A DNA stretch of 47,743 bases from positions 1 through 47,743 of the forward strand of contig JAFXDO010000047.1 of the NCBI GenBank assembly GCA_017563195.1, read 5' to 3'. The position numbers and the translations under genes are program-made. Of this stretch, positions 24,193-33,451 are shown piece by piece; position 1 is the stretch's first letter, and each line of letters opens with the position of its first letter. The stretch is from Clostridia bacterium. Its GTDB lineage: Bacteria; Bacillota; Clostridia; Oscillospirales; CAG-382. Below the pieces are notes generated by a model. It was given only the letters and a program-made list of their open reading frames with translations, was not told the origin of the DNA and searched no databases.

Positions 24193-24756
24193 TTAACGTG
24201 TCTCCTCGTGTTTGTTGCGAATGGTTTCGTTGTATTTTCCCTTGAAGACCTTCAAATAATACATCATCAGCGAAAAGATGAGCATAGAAAGCATAACGAT
24301 ACAGATGACAGAATCAAGGGCAATGCTGTCTCTTATGAATATTCGAAGCAGGGCGCAGACGAACAGTATCACCGTCGCGAGCTTGCCGTACCAAAGCGCC
24401 TGCATTACGACCTTTTTCCGTTTCTTTACAAGGATACCGCCGATAAGCATAAATGTCTCCTTGATAAACAACGGAATGGCAACGACAAGGAACCATACGT
24501 TGTCGACCGCGAAGCAGAGCGCCGCGGCAAACTGCATAAGCTTATCCGCAACAGGGTCGAGCACCTTGCCGAGGTCGGTTATCCAGTTGTTTCTGCGTGC
24601 GAGATATCCGTCAAGCGCGTCTGTAAACCAGGCGAGAAGATAAATCAACGCCGCCTTGTAGGTTACCGAGGGTTCGGAGTATTTAAAGTAATAAACCACA
24701 AATACCGGAATCATCAGCAAACGAATGAACGATAAAATATTCGGGATATGTTTCAT
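24193..24756 (-). CDS. pgsA: CDP-diacylglycerol-glycerol-3-phosphate phosphatidyltransferase
   Basis: 187 residues. The CDP-alcohol phosphotransferase signature is perfect: Asp49-Gly-x2-Ala-Arg-x8-Gly63-x3-Asp67-x3-Asp71, with Asp46 before it. Five or six membrane helices follow. It makes phosphatidylglycerophosphate, the first step to phosphatidylglycerol. Its stop is directly followed by the Clp gene start, and 33 bases separate it from cvpA. Family member choice (PgsA rather than cardiolipin or inositol type) rests on overall likeness to PgsA. Confidence 0.92.
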   Translation of the reverse strand: MKHIPNILSFIRLLMIPVFVVYYFKYSEPSVTYKAALIYLLAWFTDALDGYLARRNNWITDLGKVLDPVADKLMQFAAALCFAVDNVWFLVVAIPLFIKETFMLIGGILVKKRKKVVMQALWYGKLATVILFVCALLRIFIRDSIALDSVICIVMLSMLIFSLMMYYLKVFKGKYNETIRNKHEETR

Positions 24757-24789
24757 TTTTGCCTCTTGTATTTTAGATAAATCCGCGTT

Positions 24790-25497
24790 CTAAATGAAGA
24801 ACGAGAATACGTCTATCTTGCTGAAGAATGCGTAAAGCAGGGTGCTTTCGGGGTCGAGCATATCGATAAAGCCGCTGTCGATAAACGGCGCGTGTCTGAT
24901 GAGCAGGTCGACGACGAAGCAGAAAAGCAATACTCTGAAAAACGCGAGCAGTACGCCGAGCAGGATGCCGAGCGCCTTGTTTGCCGTGCGGAGGATGGGA
25001 AGCCTTGCGACCTTGTCGAGAATGCAGGCGACTATCGCAAGCACTATCTGAGTCGCGATGAACAGCACGATTATCGCAAGCAGCGTCGCGATAACGTCGA
25101 TTATCGGAGTCGCGATCCGTCGTGCAAGCATCGATTCTCTCGCTTCGACGTTTACGGCGCTTTCGATATACCAGCTTTTAAGATCCTCGAGCTCGAGCCC
25201 TGCGATCCTTACGAGCGCGTTGAAATCCTCATTTTCGCCGTCGAGCAGACCGTAGATGCCTTCGGAGCTGCTTGTCAGCATCTCCTCGATCTTGTCCTCG
25301 GTGGTCTCTCTCACCGTGTCGGCGATAGAGGTTTCCTTAAAGCTTTCGGCAAGTGTCGGGGCAAACATCGCGGTGATCGCGATTGCAAGAATGAACGAGA
25401 CCGCGCTTATTGCAGTCTTGACAAAGCCGTTTTTTGCGGCAAAATACACGGTAAGCGCGATGATTGCGATTATGATTATATCAAGTAAAATGCTCAT
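24790..25497 (-). CDS. CvpA family membrane protein
   Basis: 235 residues with four hydrophobic segments: 4-22 and 27-48 near the N-terminus, and two later ones (IDVIATLLAIIVLFIATQIVLAIVACIL; ALGILLGVLLAFFRVLLFCFVVDLLI). The opening LDIIIIAIIALTVYFAAKNGFVKT has the pattern of the CvpA family, named for colicin V production and linked to envelope stress. An extracytoplasmic loop of about 70 residues separates helices 2 and 3. The ATG overlaps the DUF5711 stop (ATGA), so they are translated together. Confidence 0.85.
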   Translation of the reverse strand: MSILLDIIIIAIIALTVYFAAKNGFVKTAISAVSFILAIAITAMFAPTLAESFKETSIADTVRETTEDKIEEMLTSSSEGIYGLLDGENEDFNALVRIAGLELEDLKSWYIESAVNVEARESMLARRIATPIIDVIATLLAIIVLFIATQIVLAIVACILDKVARLPILRTANKALGILLGVLLAFFRVLLFCFVVDLLIRHAPFIDSGFIDMLDPESTLLYAFFSKIDVFSFFI

Positions 25498-26714
25498 TGT
25501 TCGGACTCCTTTTCTGTGTCGAAGTATTCCGCTTGGTTTTCCGAGAAGAGGATTATTGAATCCCCGTCGGCAACAAGCGAGGAATAGGAGGTTGCGATTT
25601 CAAAGGTCCTTTCGCTTCCGTCGTTAAGATCGCATTCGGTCAGAACGCCGGGCGAGAGGGTATAAAGCTTTTCGCCGCAGATTATCGCGTCGGAAAGCGA
25701 GGATTTGAACTGCTTTTTAAGCAGCACGCTTCCGTCGGGAAGGTAGACGGTCGATTCGGTTCCGCCCGAAAGTCCCTCGGTAGAGTAATTGATAAGCACG
25801 TGCTTGTCGAACACCTTGCCCGAAAGCAGCTCGTTGGCGGCAAAATCCACCTCGCCGACGATATTGTTTTCGGAATCGAAGGAACGCATCGTGTCGGTGG
25901 TCAGCAGACAGTAGCCGTCCTCCGTGTAATATATGCCGAGGGGTATCTCACCTATGAATTCCTGCTCGAATACAGCGTTTTCTTGGTTGATATTGAACTT
26001 GGCTATCTGCGTGATGAGATTGCCCTTCTTAGAGTAGTGTGCCGCGGTGATGAACTCCTGACCGTCGGGCGAGATCGCCGTGAAATCAACGTATTTGTCA
26101 CCGAACAGGCGTGAATAGCGTATGCGGAAGTCCTTGTCATAGACGTACACCGCCGAGCGGTAGCCCTTTGCCGAGCTGACGACGGCGAATTCGCCGCTTG
26201 CCGCCGAGGACACCCAATGTATCGGGTAGTCGTACTGAAGTCTTTGGAGCTGTGAATAGGAGTTGAATATCCTCAGCTCCCTGCCGCCAAGATCGTAGCA
26301 GAACAGGTTGACCCCGTTTTCTATCATCTTAGGATGGTCGAAGGTGAACACCTCGCGAAGTATGACGTCGCCGTCCCAGCCTGCGACGGTGAGCCCGTTT
26401 TCGTTAAGGATCGCAAGGTCGCCCTTGTAGATTATGCCGCGGTTGCCCTTGCTTCCGTCAAATGCGATAAGGCTTCCCGCGTGGGTGTTTTCGTCGTCGC
26501 CGACGTTCAGGAACTTCATCATATATTCGAAGTTGTCGACCGTGATCTCGCTGCTGTGGAAGGAAAATGCATAGACCGCGAAAATCACGATGCAGATAAG
26601 GACGGCGTATCTCGCAAGGGATGCGTATCTCGCCAGACGGATATAATGCGCTTCGACCGTCGGGGTCTCGCGAGTCTGCTTCTTTTTGTCGCTGAAGCCC
26701 GAAAATATTCCCAT
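25494..26714 (-). CDS. DUF5711-type membrane-anchored beta-propeller-like protein
   Basis: 406 residues. A cytoplasmic head of about 40 residues precedes one membrane helix (about 35-52, YAVLICIVIFAVYAFSF), leaving about 350 residues outside. The outer part has repeated beta-strand blades with motifs such as GDLAILNENG, LFCYDLGGRELRIFN, AISPDGQEFI and YTEDGYCLLTTDTMRSFD, like a propeller without a recognised active site. It matches the DUF5711 group of Clostridia. Overlaps cvpA by four bases. GGAGG precedes the ATG by 8. Function unknown; an envelope sensor or assembly role is inference from its neighbours. Confidence 0.75.
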   Translation of the reverse strand: MGIFSGFSDKKKQTRETPTVEAHYIRLARYASLARYAVLICIVIFAVYAFSFHSSEITVDNFEYMMKFLNVGDDENTHAGSLIAFDGSKGNRGIIYKGDLAILNENGLTVAGWDGDVILREVFTFDHPKMIENGVNLFCYDLGGRELRIFNSYSQLQRLQYDYPIHWVSSAASGEFAVVSSAKGYRSAVYVYDKDFRIRYSRLFGDKYVDFTAISPDGQEFITAAHYSKKGNLITQIAKFNINQENAVFEQEFIGEIPLGIYYTEDGYCLLTTDTMRSFDSENNIVGEVDFAANELLSGKVFDKHVLINYSTEGLSGGTESTVYLPDGSVLLKKQFKSSLSDAIICGEKLYTLSPGVLTECDLNDGSERTFEIATSYSSLVADGDSIILFSENQAEYFDTEKESEQ

Positions 26715-26747
26715 GCTTTGCCTCCTTTTTTCAATAGTTAAGTGATA

Positions 26748-27482
26748 TCAGTAAAATACTCTGTTGAGCGTCAAGCCCTTTGCGGGTGCGGTGATGCCCG
26801 CGTTTGCCCGATCGAGCGACGCGAGAATGTCGCGAATGGGCATCATTTTGTCGCCTGCCGCCGCGTGAGCGACGGTTCCGACCATAATTCTTACCATATT
26901 ATATAAGAACCCGTCCGCCGCGACTCTGAAAATGACTTCGTCGCCGTTACGCTCGGCGTTGAAATACTTTATCTCGCGAACCGTGTCGGTTATTTTCGAG
27001 CCCGCCGCCATAAACGCTTTGAAGTCGTGCCTGCCGACAAGCTCTTGGCAGAGCTCGTTTGCGTATTCGACGTCGATGTGCTTGGGGAAGGTCCATTCGA
27101 AATCGTTTTCAAACGGGTCGCGTATGCGCGAATTTCTTATTTTGTAAATATACTCCTTGCCCTTTGCCGAATAGCGCGGGTGGAAATCCTCGTCCGCGTA
27201 ATCCGCCTCGAGCACCGAAATATCCTCGGGCAGCTTTGTGTTTATCGCCAAGGGAAGCGATTCCTTGCTTATGTCGGGAAGCTCGCCCGTGACGAGCGCG
27301 ACAAAGCCCTTCGCGTGGACGCCCGAATCGGTACGGCTGCACCCGGTAAGGCATACCGCTACGCCCAGCGACTCGGTTATCGCCTTTTGAAGCGTGGCTT
27401 GCACGGTCGGCTTTTCGGGCTGTACCTGCCAGCCGCAATAATTTGTGCCCTTATATGCTATTTTGAGAATATATCCCTGCAA
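26748..27482 (-). CDS. truA: tRNA pseudouridine synthase A
   Basis: 244 residues, from a TTG at 27482. GGAGG (27497-27493) sits 10 bases upstream, and the protein then starts QGYILKIAYKGTNYCGWQ as TruA proteins do; an ATG at 27503 would add seven residues encoded in the ecfT tail. The catalytic Asp lies in CSRTDSGVHAKG (Asp52 in this numbering). It isomerises U38-U40 in the anticodon arm. It overlaps ecfT by 25 bases, a common Firmicutes arrangement. Confidence 0.95.
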   Translation of the reverse strand: MQGYILKIAYKGTNYCGWQVQPEKPTVQATLQKAITESLGVAVCLTGCSRTDSGVHAKGFVALVTGELPDISKESLPLAINTKLPEDISVLEADYADEDFHPRYSAKGKEYIYKIRNSRIRDPFENDFEWTFPKHIDVEYANELCQELVGRHDFKAFMAAGSKITDTVREIKYFNAERNGDEVIFRVAADGFLYNMVRIMVGTVAHAAAGDKMMPIRDILASLDRANAGITAPAKGLTLNRVFY

Positions 27483-28309
27483 AATCCGATTGCCTCCGAC
27501 CATGTGATCCTGTCAAGAAAGAATATCGCGACGGTTACGAGCGTTACGACAAGCAAAAAGATATAATCGCCCGCCTTCGCCTTCATAACCTTAAGCTTGG
27601 TCCGACCCTCGCCGCCGTGATAGCAACGGCATTCCATTGCATCGGCAAGCTCCTCCGCGCGGCGGACCGCCGAAACGAAGAGGGGAATAAGGATGGGTAT
27701 AAGCGCCTTGAGTCGGTTTATCACGTTTCCGCTTTCAAAGTCGGCGCATCGCGCCTTCTGTGCCGAGATTATCTTGTTCGTTTCCTCGATGAGCGTCGGG
27801 ATGAATCTCAGCGCGATCGACATCATCATCGCAAACTCGTGAACCGGAACCTTGATCCTTTTGAGCGGGCCGAGCAGAGATTCGATGGCGTCGGTAAGCT
27901 GAAGCGGACTCGTCGTGAAGGACACGATAACGCTTGTGCCGAGCACGAGCGATACGAGACGCAACAGCATAAACACGGCGTTGCGGATGCCGTTTTCATA
28001 TATTTTTATGAATTTCCAAGCGAAAAGCGGATCGCCCTCGCCCGATGTGAAAAACAGATTTATTATTGCGGTGAAGATCAGCACGAAGAGCAACGGCTTC
28101 ACCGATTTTATCAGTATTCCGAATCTCACGCCCGACACCGAAACGAGGAACACCGTGAACAAGAGCGTTGCCGCCATTGCAAGCTCGGTGCTTGCGATGA
28201 GCACGAATACGAGGTATTCGATGAGTATCAGCAGCTTTATTCTCGGGTCCGTGCGGTGCAGCAGCGATTTTCCGGGGTAATACTGACCGAAGGTCACGTC
28301 CTTAAGCAT
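27458..28309 (-). CDS. ecfT: ECF transporter transmembrane subunit EcfT
   Basis: 283 residues. It begins VTFGQYYPGKSLLHRTDPRIKLL, the EcfT/CbiQ family start, with about five membrane helices and the two ATPase-coupling Ala-Arg-Gly-like motifs, here SAQKARCADFES and AVRRAEELADAMECRCY. It links substrate-specific S components to the two ATPases for uptake of vitamins or metals. No S component is nearby, so it probably serves several encoded elsewhere (group II). Confidence 0.95.
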   Translation of the reverse strand: MLKDVTFGQYYPGKSLLHRTDPRIKLLILIEYLVFVLIASTELAMAATLLFTVFLVSVSGVRFGILIKSVKPLLFVLIFTAIINLFFTSGEGDPLFAWKFIKIYENGIRNAVFMLLRLVSLVLGTSVIVSFTTSPLQLTDAIESLLGPLKRIKVPVHEFAMMMSIALRFIPTLIEETNKIISAQKARCADFESGNVINRLKALIPILIPLFVSAVRRAEELADAMECRCYHGGEGRTKLKVMKAKAGDYIFLLVVTLVTVAIFFLDRITWSEAIGFCRDIFSK

Positions 28310-28320
28310 AATTTATCTCC

Positions 28321-28346
28321 GCGCAGGCACTCTGCCTGCGTTTTTT
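28321..28346 (-). promoter_or_regulatory. Hairpin just before the ecfT ribosome site
   Basis: CGCAGGCA (28322-28329) and TGCCTGCG (28333-28340) form a perfect 8-base stem in the 48-base gap between ecfA2 and ecfT. On the minus-strand mRNA the CGGAGATAA ribosome site follows immediately. The T run is only on the plus side, so it is not a terminator for this operon; it may adjust ecfT translation or mark an RNA processing point. Confidence 0.45.
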
Positions 28347-28357
28347 CGCTCAGCCTG

Positions 28358-29212
28358 TCAGCGACTCAGCGCCTTTTCGATTTCCTTTTTTGCGTATCCG
28401 ACCGTGTATACGTCGGTGCTCTGACATATCGAGCGCTTCTTGAGCTCGATGAACAGCTTGGTGATCTGAGGCAGGTCGAGATTTGCGTCGAACAGCTTCT
28501 CCGCCTGCATAAATATCTCCTCGACCCCGCCCTGCATGAATATCTCGCCTTCCTTCATAACGAGGATCCTGTCTGCGTATTTCGCGATATCCTCCATGCT
28601 GTGCGAGATTATGAGCAGAGTCGCGCCGAACTCCTTTTTGTACTCGGTAAGTCCCTGAAGTATTTCCTCTCTGCCCTTGGGGTCGAGTCCCGCCGCGGGC
28701 TCGTCGAGCACAAGCACCTCGGGACGCATCGCAAGCACGCCCGCTATTGCGGCGCGCCGTTTCTGTCCGCCCGAAAGCTCGAAGGGGGATTTCTTCAGCT
28801 CCTTATCGCTAAGCCCGCAGAAGTCCGCTGCCAGCCTGATGCGCTTTTTTATTTCGATTTCGTCGAGACCCAGATTCTTCGGTCCGAACGCGATGTCGGA
28901 TTCGACAGTCTCGTCGAAGAGCTGATATTCGGGGTATTGGAATACGAGCCCGACGCGGCTGCGTATCTTCTTCATTTCCTTCGGCTTTGCCCAGATGCTT
29001 TCGCCGAAAAGCAGTATTTCGCCCTCGGTGGGCTTTGCGAGTCCGTTGAGCAGCGACGCGAGCGTGCTTTTGCCGCTTCCCGTGTGCCCGATTATGCCGG
29101 TGATCTCGCCCTGCGGAAACACCGTGCTTATATTGTTCAGCGCCGCCTTGCGGAAGGGCGTGCCCTCGCCGTAAATGACGCTGACTCCTTTTACCTCAAG
29201 AGCATTAGCCAT
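28358..29212 (-). CDS. ecfA2: ECF transporter ATPase EcfA2
   Basis: 284 residues from the ATG at 29212 (GGAGGG 8 bases before it, lying over the ecfA1 stop region). Motifs: Walker A GHTGSGKST, Q-loop VFQYPEYQLF, signature LSGGQKRR, Walker B EVLVLDEPAAGLDP, H-loop ISHSM. The YPEYQLF sequence is the usual mark of EcfA2. Energises vitamin uptake with EcfA1 and EcfT. Overlaps ecfA1 by 8 bases. Confidence 0.95.
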   Translation of the reverse strand: MANALEVKGVSVIYGEGTPFRKAALNNISTVFPQGEITGIIGHTGSGKSTLASLLNGLAKPTEGEILLFGESIWAKPKEMKKIRSRVGLVFQYPEYQLFDETVESDIAFGPKNLGLDEIEIKKRIRLAADFCGLSDKELKKSPFELSGGQKRRAAIAGVLAMRPEVLVLDEPAAGLDPKGREEILQGLTEYKKEFGATLLIISHSMEDIAKYADRILVMKEGEIFMQGGVEEIFMQAEKLFDANLDLPQITKLFIELKKRSICQSTDVYTVGYAKKEIEKALSR

Positions 29213-30050
29213 TTTTATGCCCTCCGATATACGTTTCAAGAACGTCCGCCGCGTCCATCGCGTGAAGTATTCCGCGCGGCAGATCGTGCCCGTCCTGCTC
29301 GAGCAGATACAAAAGCTCGGTCACCTGCGGCACCGCAAGCGACGCCGACTGAAGCCTTTCGACCTCCGAGAATATCTCCTCCGGTCTGCCGTCGCCGATG
29401 ATCTCGCCGCCGCTCATAACGATTATCCTGTCCGCCTCGACAGCCTCGTTCATATAATGAGTGATGGTGATGACGGTTATTCCTATTTCCTTGTTGAGCC
29501 GCTTCATCGCGGCGACTATTTCTTTTCTGCCGCTCGGGTCGAGCATTGCAGTTGCTTCGTCAAAGACGATGCATTCGGGGCTCATTGCGAGAATACCCGC
29601 AATTGCGATCCTTTGCTTCTGTCCGCCCGAAAGCTTGTAGGTTGCGTGGTCGGCGTATTCCTCCATGCCGACGGTCTTCAGCGCCGCGTCGACACGTGCG
29701 CGTATCTCCTCACGCGGAAGCCCGAGATTTTCGGGTGCGAAGGCAATGTCCTCCTCGACGATGCTCGCAACGAGCTGGTTGTCGGGGTTTTGAAAGACCA
29801 TACCGCATTTCTTGCGGATGTCAAAGGCAAGAGAATCGTCCGCGGTGTCGAGCCCGTCGACAAGTATCTGACCCTCGGTCGGCAAAAGAATGCCGCACAA
29901 AAGCTTTGCGAGCGTGCTTTTTCCGCAGCCGTTGTGACCGAGAATGGCGACGTAGCTGCCCTTTTCGATCTTCAGATCGATGCCGTTTATTACCTTTTCT
30001 TCCTCGGGCGAGTATGCAAACCCGATCCCTCTTGCTTCGATAAATGACAT
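29205..30050 (-). CDS. ecfA1: ECF transporter ATPase EcfA1
   Basis: 281 residues. Walker A GHNGCGKST, Q-loop VFQNPDNQLVASIVEEDIAFAPENLG (typical EcfA1), signature LSGGQKQR, Walker B CIVFDEATAMLDP, H-loop ITHYM. First gene of the ecf-truA run. The 86-base gap above it separates it from the methyltransferase gene; a TTTACA is visible there but no good -10, so it may be read from further upstream. The usual ribosomal-protein neighbour rplQ is absent here. Confidence 0.95.
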   Translation of the reverse strand: MSFIEARGIGFAYSPEEEKVINGIDLKIEKGSYVAILGHNGCGKSTLAKLLCGILLPTEGQILVDGLDTADDSLAFDIRKKCGMVFQNPDNQLVASIVEEDIAFAPENLGLPREEIRARVDAALKTVGMEEYADHATYKLSGGQKQRIAIAGILAMSPECIVFDEATAMLDPSGRKEIVAAMKRLNKEIGITVITITHYMNEAVEADRIIVMSGGEIIGDGRPEEIFSEVERLQSASLAVPQVTELLYLLEQDGHDLPRGILHAMDAADVLETYIGGHKNG

Positions 30051-30136
30051 TGCTTTACCTATAACTCAATACCTGAAATTAATAAAACCTGTAAAAACTG
30101 ATCGAAACGCTTCCGCTTTGTGTCGAGAGCGACGTG

Positions 30137-30994
30137 TTAAGGCGTCCATCGGCTTGCCGCGCCGCAGGGGAGGATCTCGCCGCTGCTTTCGACGGGGATG
30201 CCGATCTCTTGACTTTCCACGCTTCCGCCGAAGCGTCTCGTGTGCTTGCGAAGCACGTAGCCGTTTGCCGCGGGCGAAAGCCCCGTCGTGTAGGAATTCA
30301 GAAGCACGAACAGCGGCTCGTCGGAAAGCACCTGACAAACGAGCCCGACAAGCTCGTCAAGGCATTCCTCGATGACCCACTTTTCTCCGCCCGGTCCACG
30401 ACCGAAGGAGGGCGGGTCGAGAATCACCGCGTCGTATTTGTTGCCGCGTCTTATCTCGCGTGCGACGAACTTGAAGCAGTCGTCGACGATGTATCTTATT
30501 TTGTTCTGCGGGATCTCGGAAAGCTCGGCGTTGCGCTTTGCCTTTGCAACGATGCCCTTGCTCGCGTCGACGTGGCAGACGAACGCGCCCGCCTTTGCCG
30601 CCGCAACGCTTGCGCCGCCCGTGTAGGCAAAGAGGTTCAACAGCTTTATTTCGCGTCCGCTGTTTTTAATGAGCTTGGTGAACCAATCCCAGTTCGCCGC
30701 CTGCTCGGGGAAAAGCCCGGTGTGCTTAAAGCCCATGGGCGAGATGCCGAACCTGAGGTCGCCGTAAGAAATTATCCATTCCTCGGGGACGTCCTTCTTG
30801 ATCCATTCGCCGCCGCCCGAGCGCGACCTGCGATATATGCCGTCCGCCTTTTTCCAGCCGGGAAGAAGGCGTTCTCCGCTCCAGATGACCTGCGGGTCGG
30901 GTCTTATGAGGGTGTAGTCACCCCATTTTTCAAGCCTTTCGCCGCCGTTCGCGTCGAGCAGACGGTATTCCTTCCAGTTGTTGGCAGAATACAT
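30137..30994 (-). CDS. Class I SAM-dependent methyltransferase, probable RNA enzyme
   Basis: 285 residues. Motif I LLNLFAYTGGASVAAAKAGA, the VDASKGIVAKAKRNAELS acidic ligand segment, and the NPPY-type active site VILDPPSFGRGPGGEKW place it with RlmI/RlmK-like Rossmann methyltransferases that modify 23S rRNA. There is no PUA or THUMP domain, but the N-terminal about 110 residues form a small separate domain (SGERLLPGWKKADGIYRR). GGAGG precedes the ATG, 28 bases after ruvB, so it is the last gene of the ruv operon. Target base not readable. Confidence 0.85.
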   Translation of the reverse strand: MYSANNWKEYRLLDANGGERLEKWGDYTLIRPDPQVIWSGERLLPGWKKADGIYRRSRSGGGEWIKKDVPEEWIISYGDLRFGISPMGFKHTGLFPEQAANWDWFTKLIKNSGREIKLLNLFAYTGGASVAAAKAGAFVCHVDASKGIVAKAKRNAELSEIPQNKIRYIVDDCFKFVAREIRRGNKYDAVILDPPSFGRGPGGEKWVIEECLDELVGLVCQVLSDEPLFVLLNSYTTGLSPAANGYVLRKHTRRFGGSVESQEIGIPVESSGEILPCGAASRWTP

Positions 30995-31022
30995 ATGTTT
31001 TTCCTCCGTGGGACAGTTATCG

Positions 31023-32102
31023 TTATATTTCGTCGGTGAAGGTCATTTGCTCGATCATGCCGCTCGGCACCTCGAGCCCCAAATGACGGTATGCGCCCGC
31101 CGTTGCGCATCTTCCGCGCGGCGTGCGGTTTAAAAATCCGAGCTGAAGCAGATAGGGCTCGTAAACGTCCTCAAGCGTGACCGACTCCTCGCCGATGACC
31201 GCCGCAAGCGTTTCGAGTCCGACGGGTCCTCCGCCGAAATGCTTGATTATTGCGGTCAGCATACGCCTGTCTACCGCGTCGAGCCCGAGCGCATCGACCT
31301 CAAGTGCGTCAAGCGCGGTACGTGTGATGTGAAAATCGATGACGCCGTTGCCCTCGACCGTCGCAAAGTCGCGCACGCGCTTGAGAAAGCGGTTCGCGAT
31401 ACGCGGGGTTCCTCTCGAGCGGAGCGCGATCTCGTAAGCGCCGTCCGCCGTGATGGGAATACCGAGTATGCCTGCCGAGCGCGAGATGATAAGCGAAAGC
31501 TCCTCGGGTGTGTAAAGCTCGAGCCTGAACGACATACCGAATCTGTCGCGCAGGGGAGAGGAAAGCTGACCCGCTCTAGTCGTTGCGCCGATGAGCGTAA
31601 AGGGCTTCAACGGGATGCGGATTGAGCGCGCCGACGGGCCCTTGCCCATCATAAGGTCGAGCGCGAAATCCTCCATCGCGGGGTAAAGCACCTCCTCGAC
31701 CTGTCTCGGGAGTCTGTGTATTTCGTCGATGAATAAAATGTCGTTTCTTTCAAGCGTAGTGAGAAGCGCCGCGAGGTCGCCCGCCTTTTCGATGGCAGGA
31801 CCGCTCGTGACCTTGAGGTTTACCCCAAGCTCACCCGCGATGATGCAGGAAAGGGTCGTTTTGCCCAGACCGGGAGGGCCGTGAAGCAGAACGTGGTCGA
31901 GGCTGTCGCCGCGCGATGCCGCTGCTTTGATGAAGACCGAAAGGTTGTCCTTCACCTTTTGCTGACCGACGTATTCCGAAAGCGTCTTGGGACGCAGAGA
32001 AAATTCGCTGTCGACGTCCTCTGCCGTGAATTCTGCGGCGGTGAGTCGGTTTTCAAAGTCGAAATCCTCGGAATAGTCGGGGATCTTGGAATTTATGGGC
32101 AT
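31023..32102 (-). CDS. ruvB: Holliday junction branch migration helicase RuvB
   Basis: 359 residues, close to the usual 335-350, with a slightly long N-terminus. Walker [10 protein letters not shown] (75-83), Walker [11 protein letters not shown], sensor 1 LIGATTRAG, arginine finger region LRDRFG, and the C-terminal winged helix ([23 protein letters not shown]). Hexameric motor of the RuvABC resolvasome. GGAGG before the ATG; starts at the base right after the ruvA stop. Confidence 0.98.
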   Translation of the reverse strand: MPINSKIPDYSEDFDFENRLTAAEFTAEDVDSEFSLRPKTLSEYVGQQKVKDNLSVFIKAAASRGDSLDHVLLHGPPGLGKTTLSCIIAGELGVNLKVTSGPAIEKAGDLAALLTTLERNDILFIDEIHRLPRQVEEVLYPAMEDFALDLMMGKGPSARSIRIPLKPFTLIGATTRAGQLSSPLRDRFGMSFRLELYTPEELSLIISRSAGILGIPITADGAYEIALRSRGTPRIANRFLKRVRDFATVEGNGVIDFHITRTALDALEVDALGLDAVDRRMLTAIIKHFGGGPVGLETLAAVIGEESVTLEDVYEPYLLQLGFLNRTPRGRCATAGAYRHLGLEVPSGMIEQMTFTDEI

Positions 32103-32708
32103 TTATCGTCCTGCCTCCTTTCCGAGTATGCGGAGCGTCTGTGCGATAAGCTCCTCAAGCGGCAGGCTGGTGTCGAGCTTCTTCAACGCCTCGGTAACCT
32201 TTGCACGCGGGAAGCCGTAAAGCGCGAGGGTGTCGATAACCTGAACCGCCTTTTCCTTGTTTATGCCGGCGCCTTGATCGCTTGTGCCGACCGACAGGTC
32301 GGGTGCGCCGATCTTGTCCTTTAATTCAATGATAAGCTTTTGCGCGGTCTTGAGTCCGACGCCGGGCGACAGCGCGATGGTCTTTGCATCGTTGTTTGTG
32401 ATAGCGGCACGCAGATCGTCGGGCGACAGGGTGCCGAGTATCGAGATTCCCGCCTTGGGGCCGATGCCCGAGACCGAGATGAGCTTGGTGAAGAGGTTGA
32501 GCTCGTCCTCCTCGGCAAAGCCGTAAAGCGAGATGTTGTCCTCGCTGACCGCCATATAGGTGTAAAGAAGCACGTCCTTGCCGCTCTTCATCGAAAGACG
32601 CGAGCTCGTGGCAACGGATATTCCCATTTTAAAGCCGACTCCGCCGCAGTCGACGACCGCATAGTCGCCGCCGAGCGATGCGAGCGTGCCGTGAATGAAA
32701 TTTATCAT
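32103..32708 (-). CDS. ruvA: Holliday junction DNA-binding subunit RuvA
   Basis: 201 residues, normal length. N-terminal OB fold (MINFIHGTLASLGGDYAVVDCGGVGFK-type), two helix-hairpin-helix motifs in the centre (LISVSGIGPKAGISIL and LSPGVGLKTAQKLIIELKDK) and a C-terminal RuvB-binding domain after a flexible linker. Tetramer that grips the four-way junction and recruits RuvB. 17 bases after ruvC. Confidence 0.97.
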   Translation of the reverse strand: MINFIHGTLASLGGDYAVVDCGGVGFKMGISVATSSRLSMKSGKDVLLYTYMAVSEDNISLYGFAEEDELNLFTKLISVSGIGPKAGISILGTLSPDDLRAAITNNDAKTIALSPGVGLKTAQKLIIELKDKIGAPDLSVGTSDQGAGINKEKAVQVIDTLALYGFPRAKVTEALKKLDTSLPLEELIAQTLRILGKEAGR

Positions 32709-32725
32709 TTTCGATGCCTCCGTGG

Positions 32726-33205
32726 TTATTTGTAAGAAGTTATGCGCGTTCCGTGGCAGAGCGCCAGCGCCAGCGCGTCAGCGGTATCGTCGGGCTTCGG
32801 AGTCTCGTTCAGACCGAGCATCAGGCGCACCATATACTGCACCTGCTGCTTTTCGGCTCTGCCGTAGCCGACGACCGAGCTTTTTACCTCAAGCGGGGTG
32901 TACTCGTAAATATCAACGCCGCATTTGTAGGCTGCAAGCAGTATCACGCCTCTTGCCATCGAAACGTCGATCGCCGTGGTGATGTTGTTGTTGAAGAATA
33001 TTTCCTCGACAGCCATACAGTCGGGCTTGTATTTGGTAAGTATTTCGATCATCGCGTCGTATATTTCGTCGAGCCGCTTTTCAATCATCTGCTTGGGCGC
33101 GGTGGTTATCGCGCCGTATTCGATTGCGCGGTACATGTCACCGTTTTTCATCACCAGCCCGAACCCGACGGTCGCAAGTCCGGGGTCGATACCCAATATA
33201 AGCAT
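32726..33205 (-). CDS. ruvC: Crossover junction endodeoxyribonuclease RuvC
   Basis: 159 residues. The four acidic catalytic residues are visible: Asp7 (ILGIDPGL), Glu67 (MAVEEIFF), Asp140 and Asp143 (DDTADALALALCH). Dimeric, cuts Holliday junctions symmetrically. First gene of the ruvCAB-methyltransferase operon, with its own promoter. Confidence 0.97.
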   Translation of the reverse strand: MLILGIDPGLATVGFGLVMKNGDMYRAIEYGAITTAPKQMIEKRLDEIYDAMIEILTKYKPDCMAVEEIFFNNNITTAIDVSMARGVILLAAYKCGVDIYEYTPLEVKSSVVGYGRAEKQQVQYMVRLMLGLNETPKPDDTADALALALCHGTRITSYK

Positions 33206-33284
33206 AAGCGCTTTACCGTCCGTTTATCGGCTTCGCTCTGCCCTTAAAAGGTGCGGGCGGCAAAGCCATATAATAAATCAGTAT

Positions 33285-33313
33285 ATTCTAACATATTTTT
33301 TCATTTCAGTCAA
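33285..33313 (-). promoter_or_regulatory. Promoter of ruvCAB
   Basis: On the minus strand TTGACT (33313-33308), 17-base spacer, TAGAAT (33290-33285). The 80-base leader between it and the ATG shows no known regulatory RNA. Confidence 0.75.
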
Positions 33314-33363
33314 CCGAATTAACCTTGATTTAATGTTTAATTTGTAAAAAAATATAAAACCAC

Positions 33364-33392
33364 TTGTATTTTTTTCCGGAATAATTTATTAT
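33364..33392 (+). promoter_or_regulatory. Promoter of acpP
   Basis: TTGTAT (33364-33369), 17-base spacer, TATTAT (33387-33392), in a very A/T-rich divergent region. No FapR-like palindrome was recognised with confidence. Confidence 0.6.
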
Positions 33393-33451
33393 ATATGGGT
33401 GCAAGTGCAATCAACAATCGCAAAAAGCGAATATGAAAGGATTTATTCAAT

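Noticed and set aside
27617..29401. 594-residue plus-strand open frame
   Set aside because: Runs antisense through ecfT and ecfA2, which have clear motifs.
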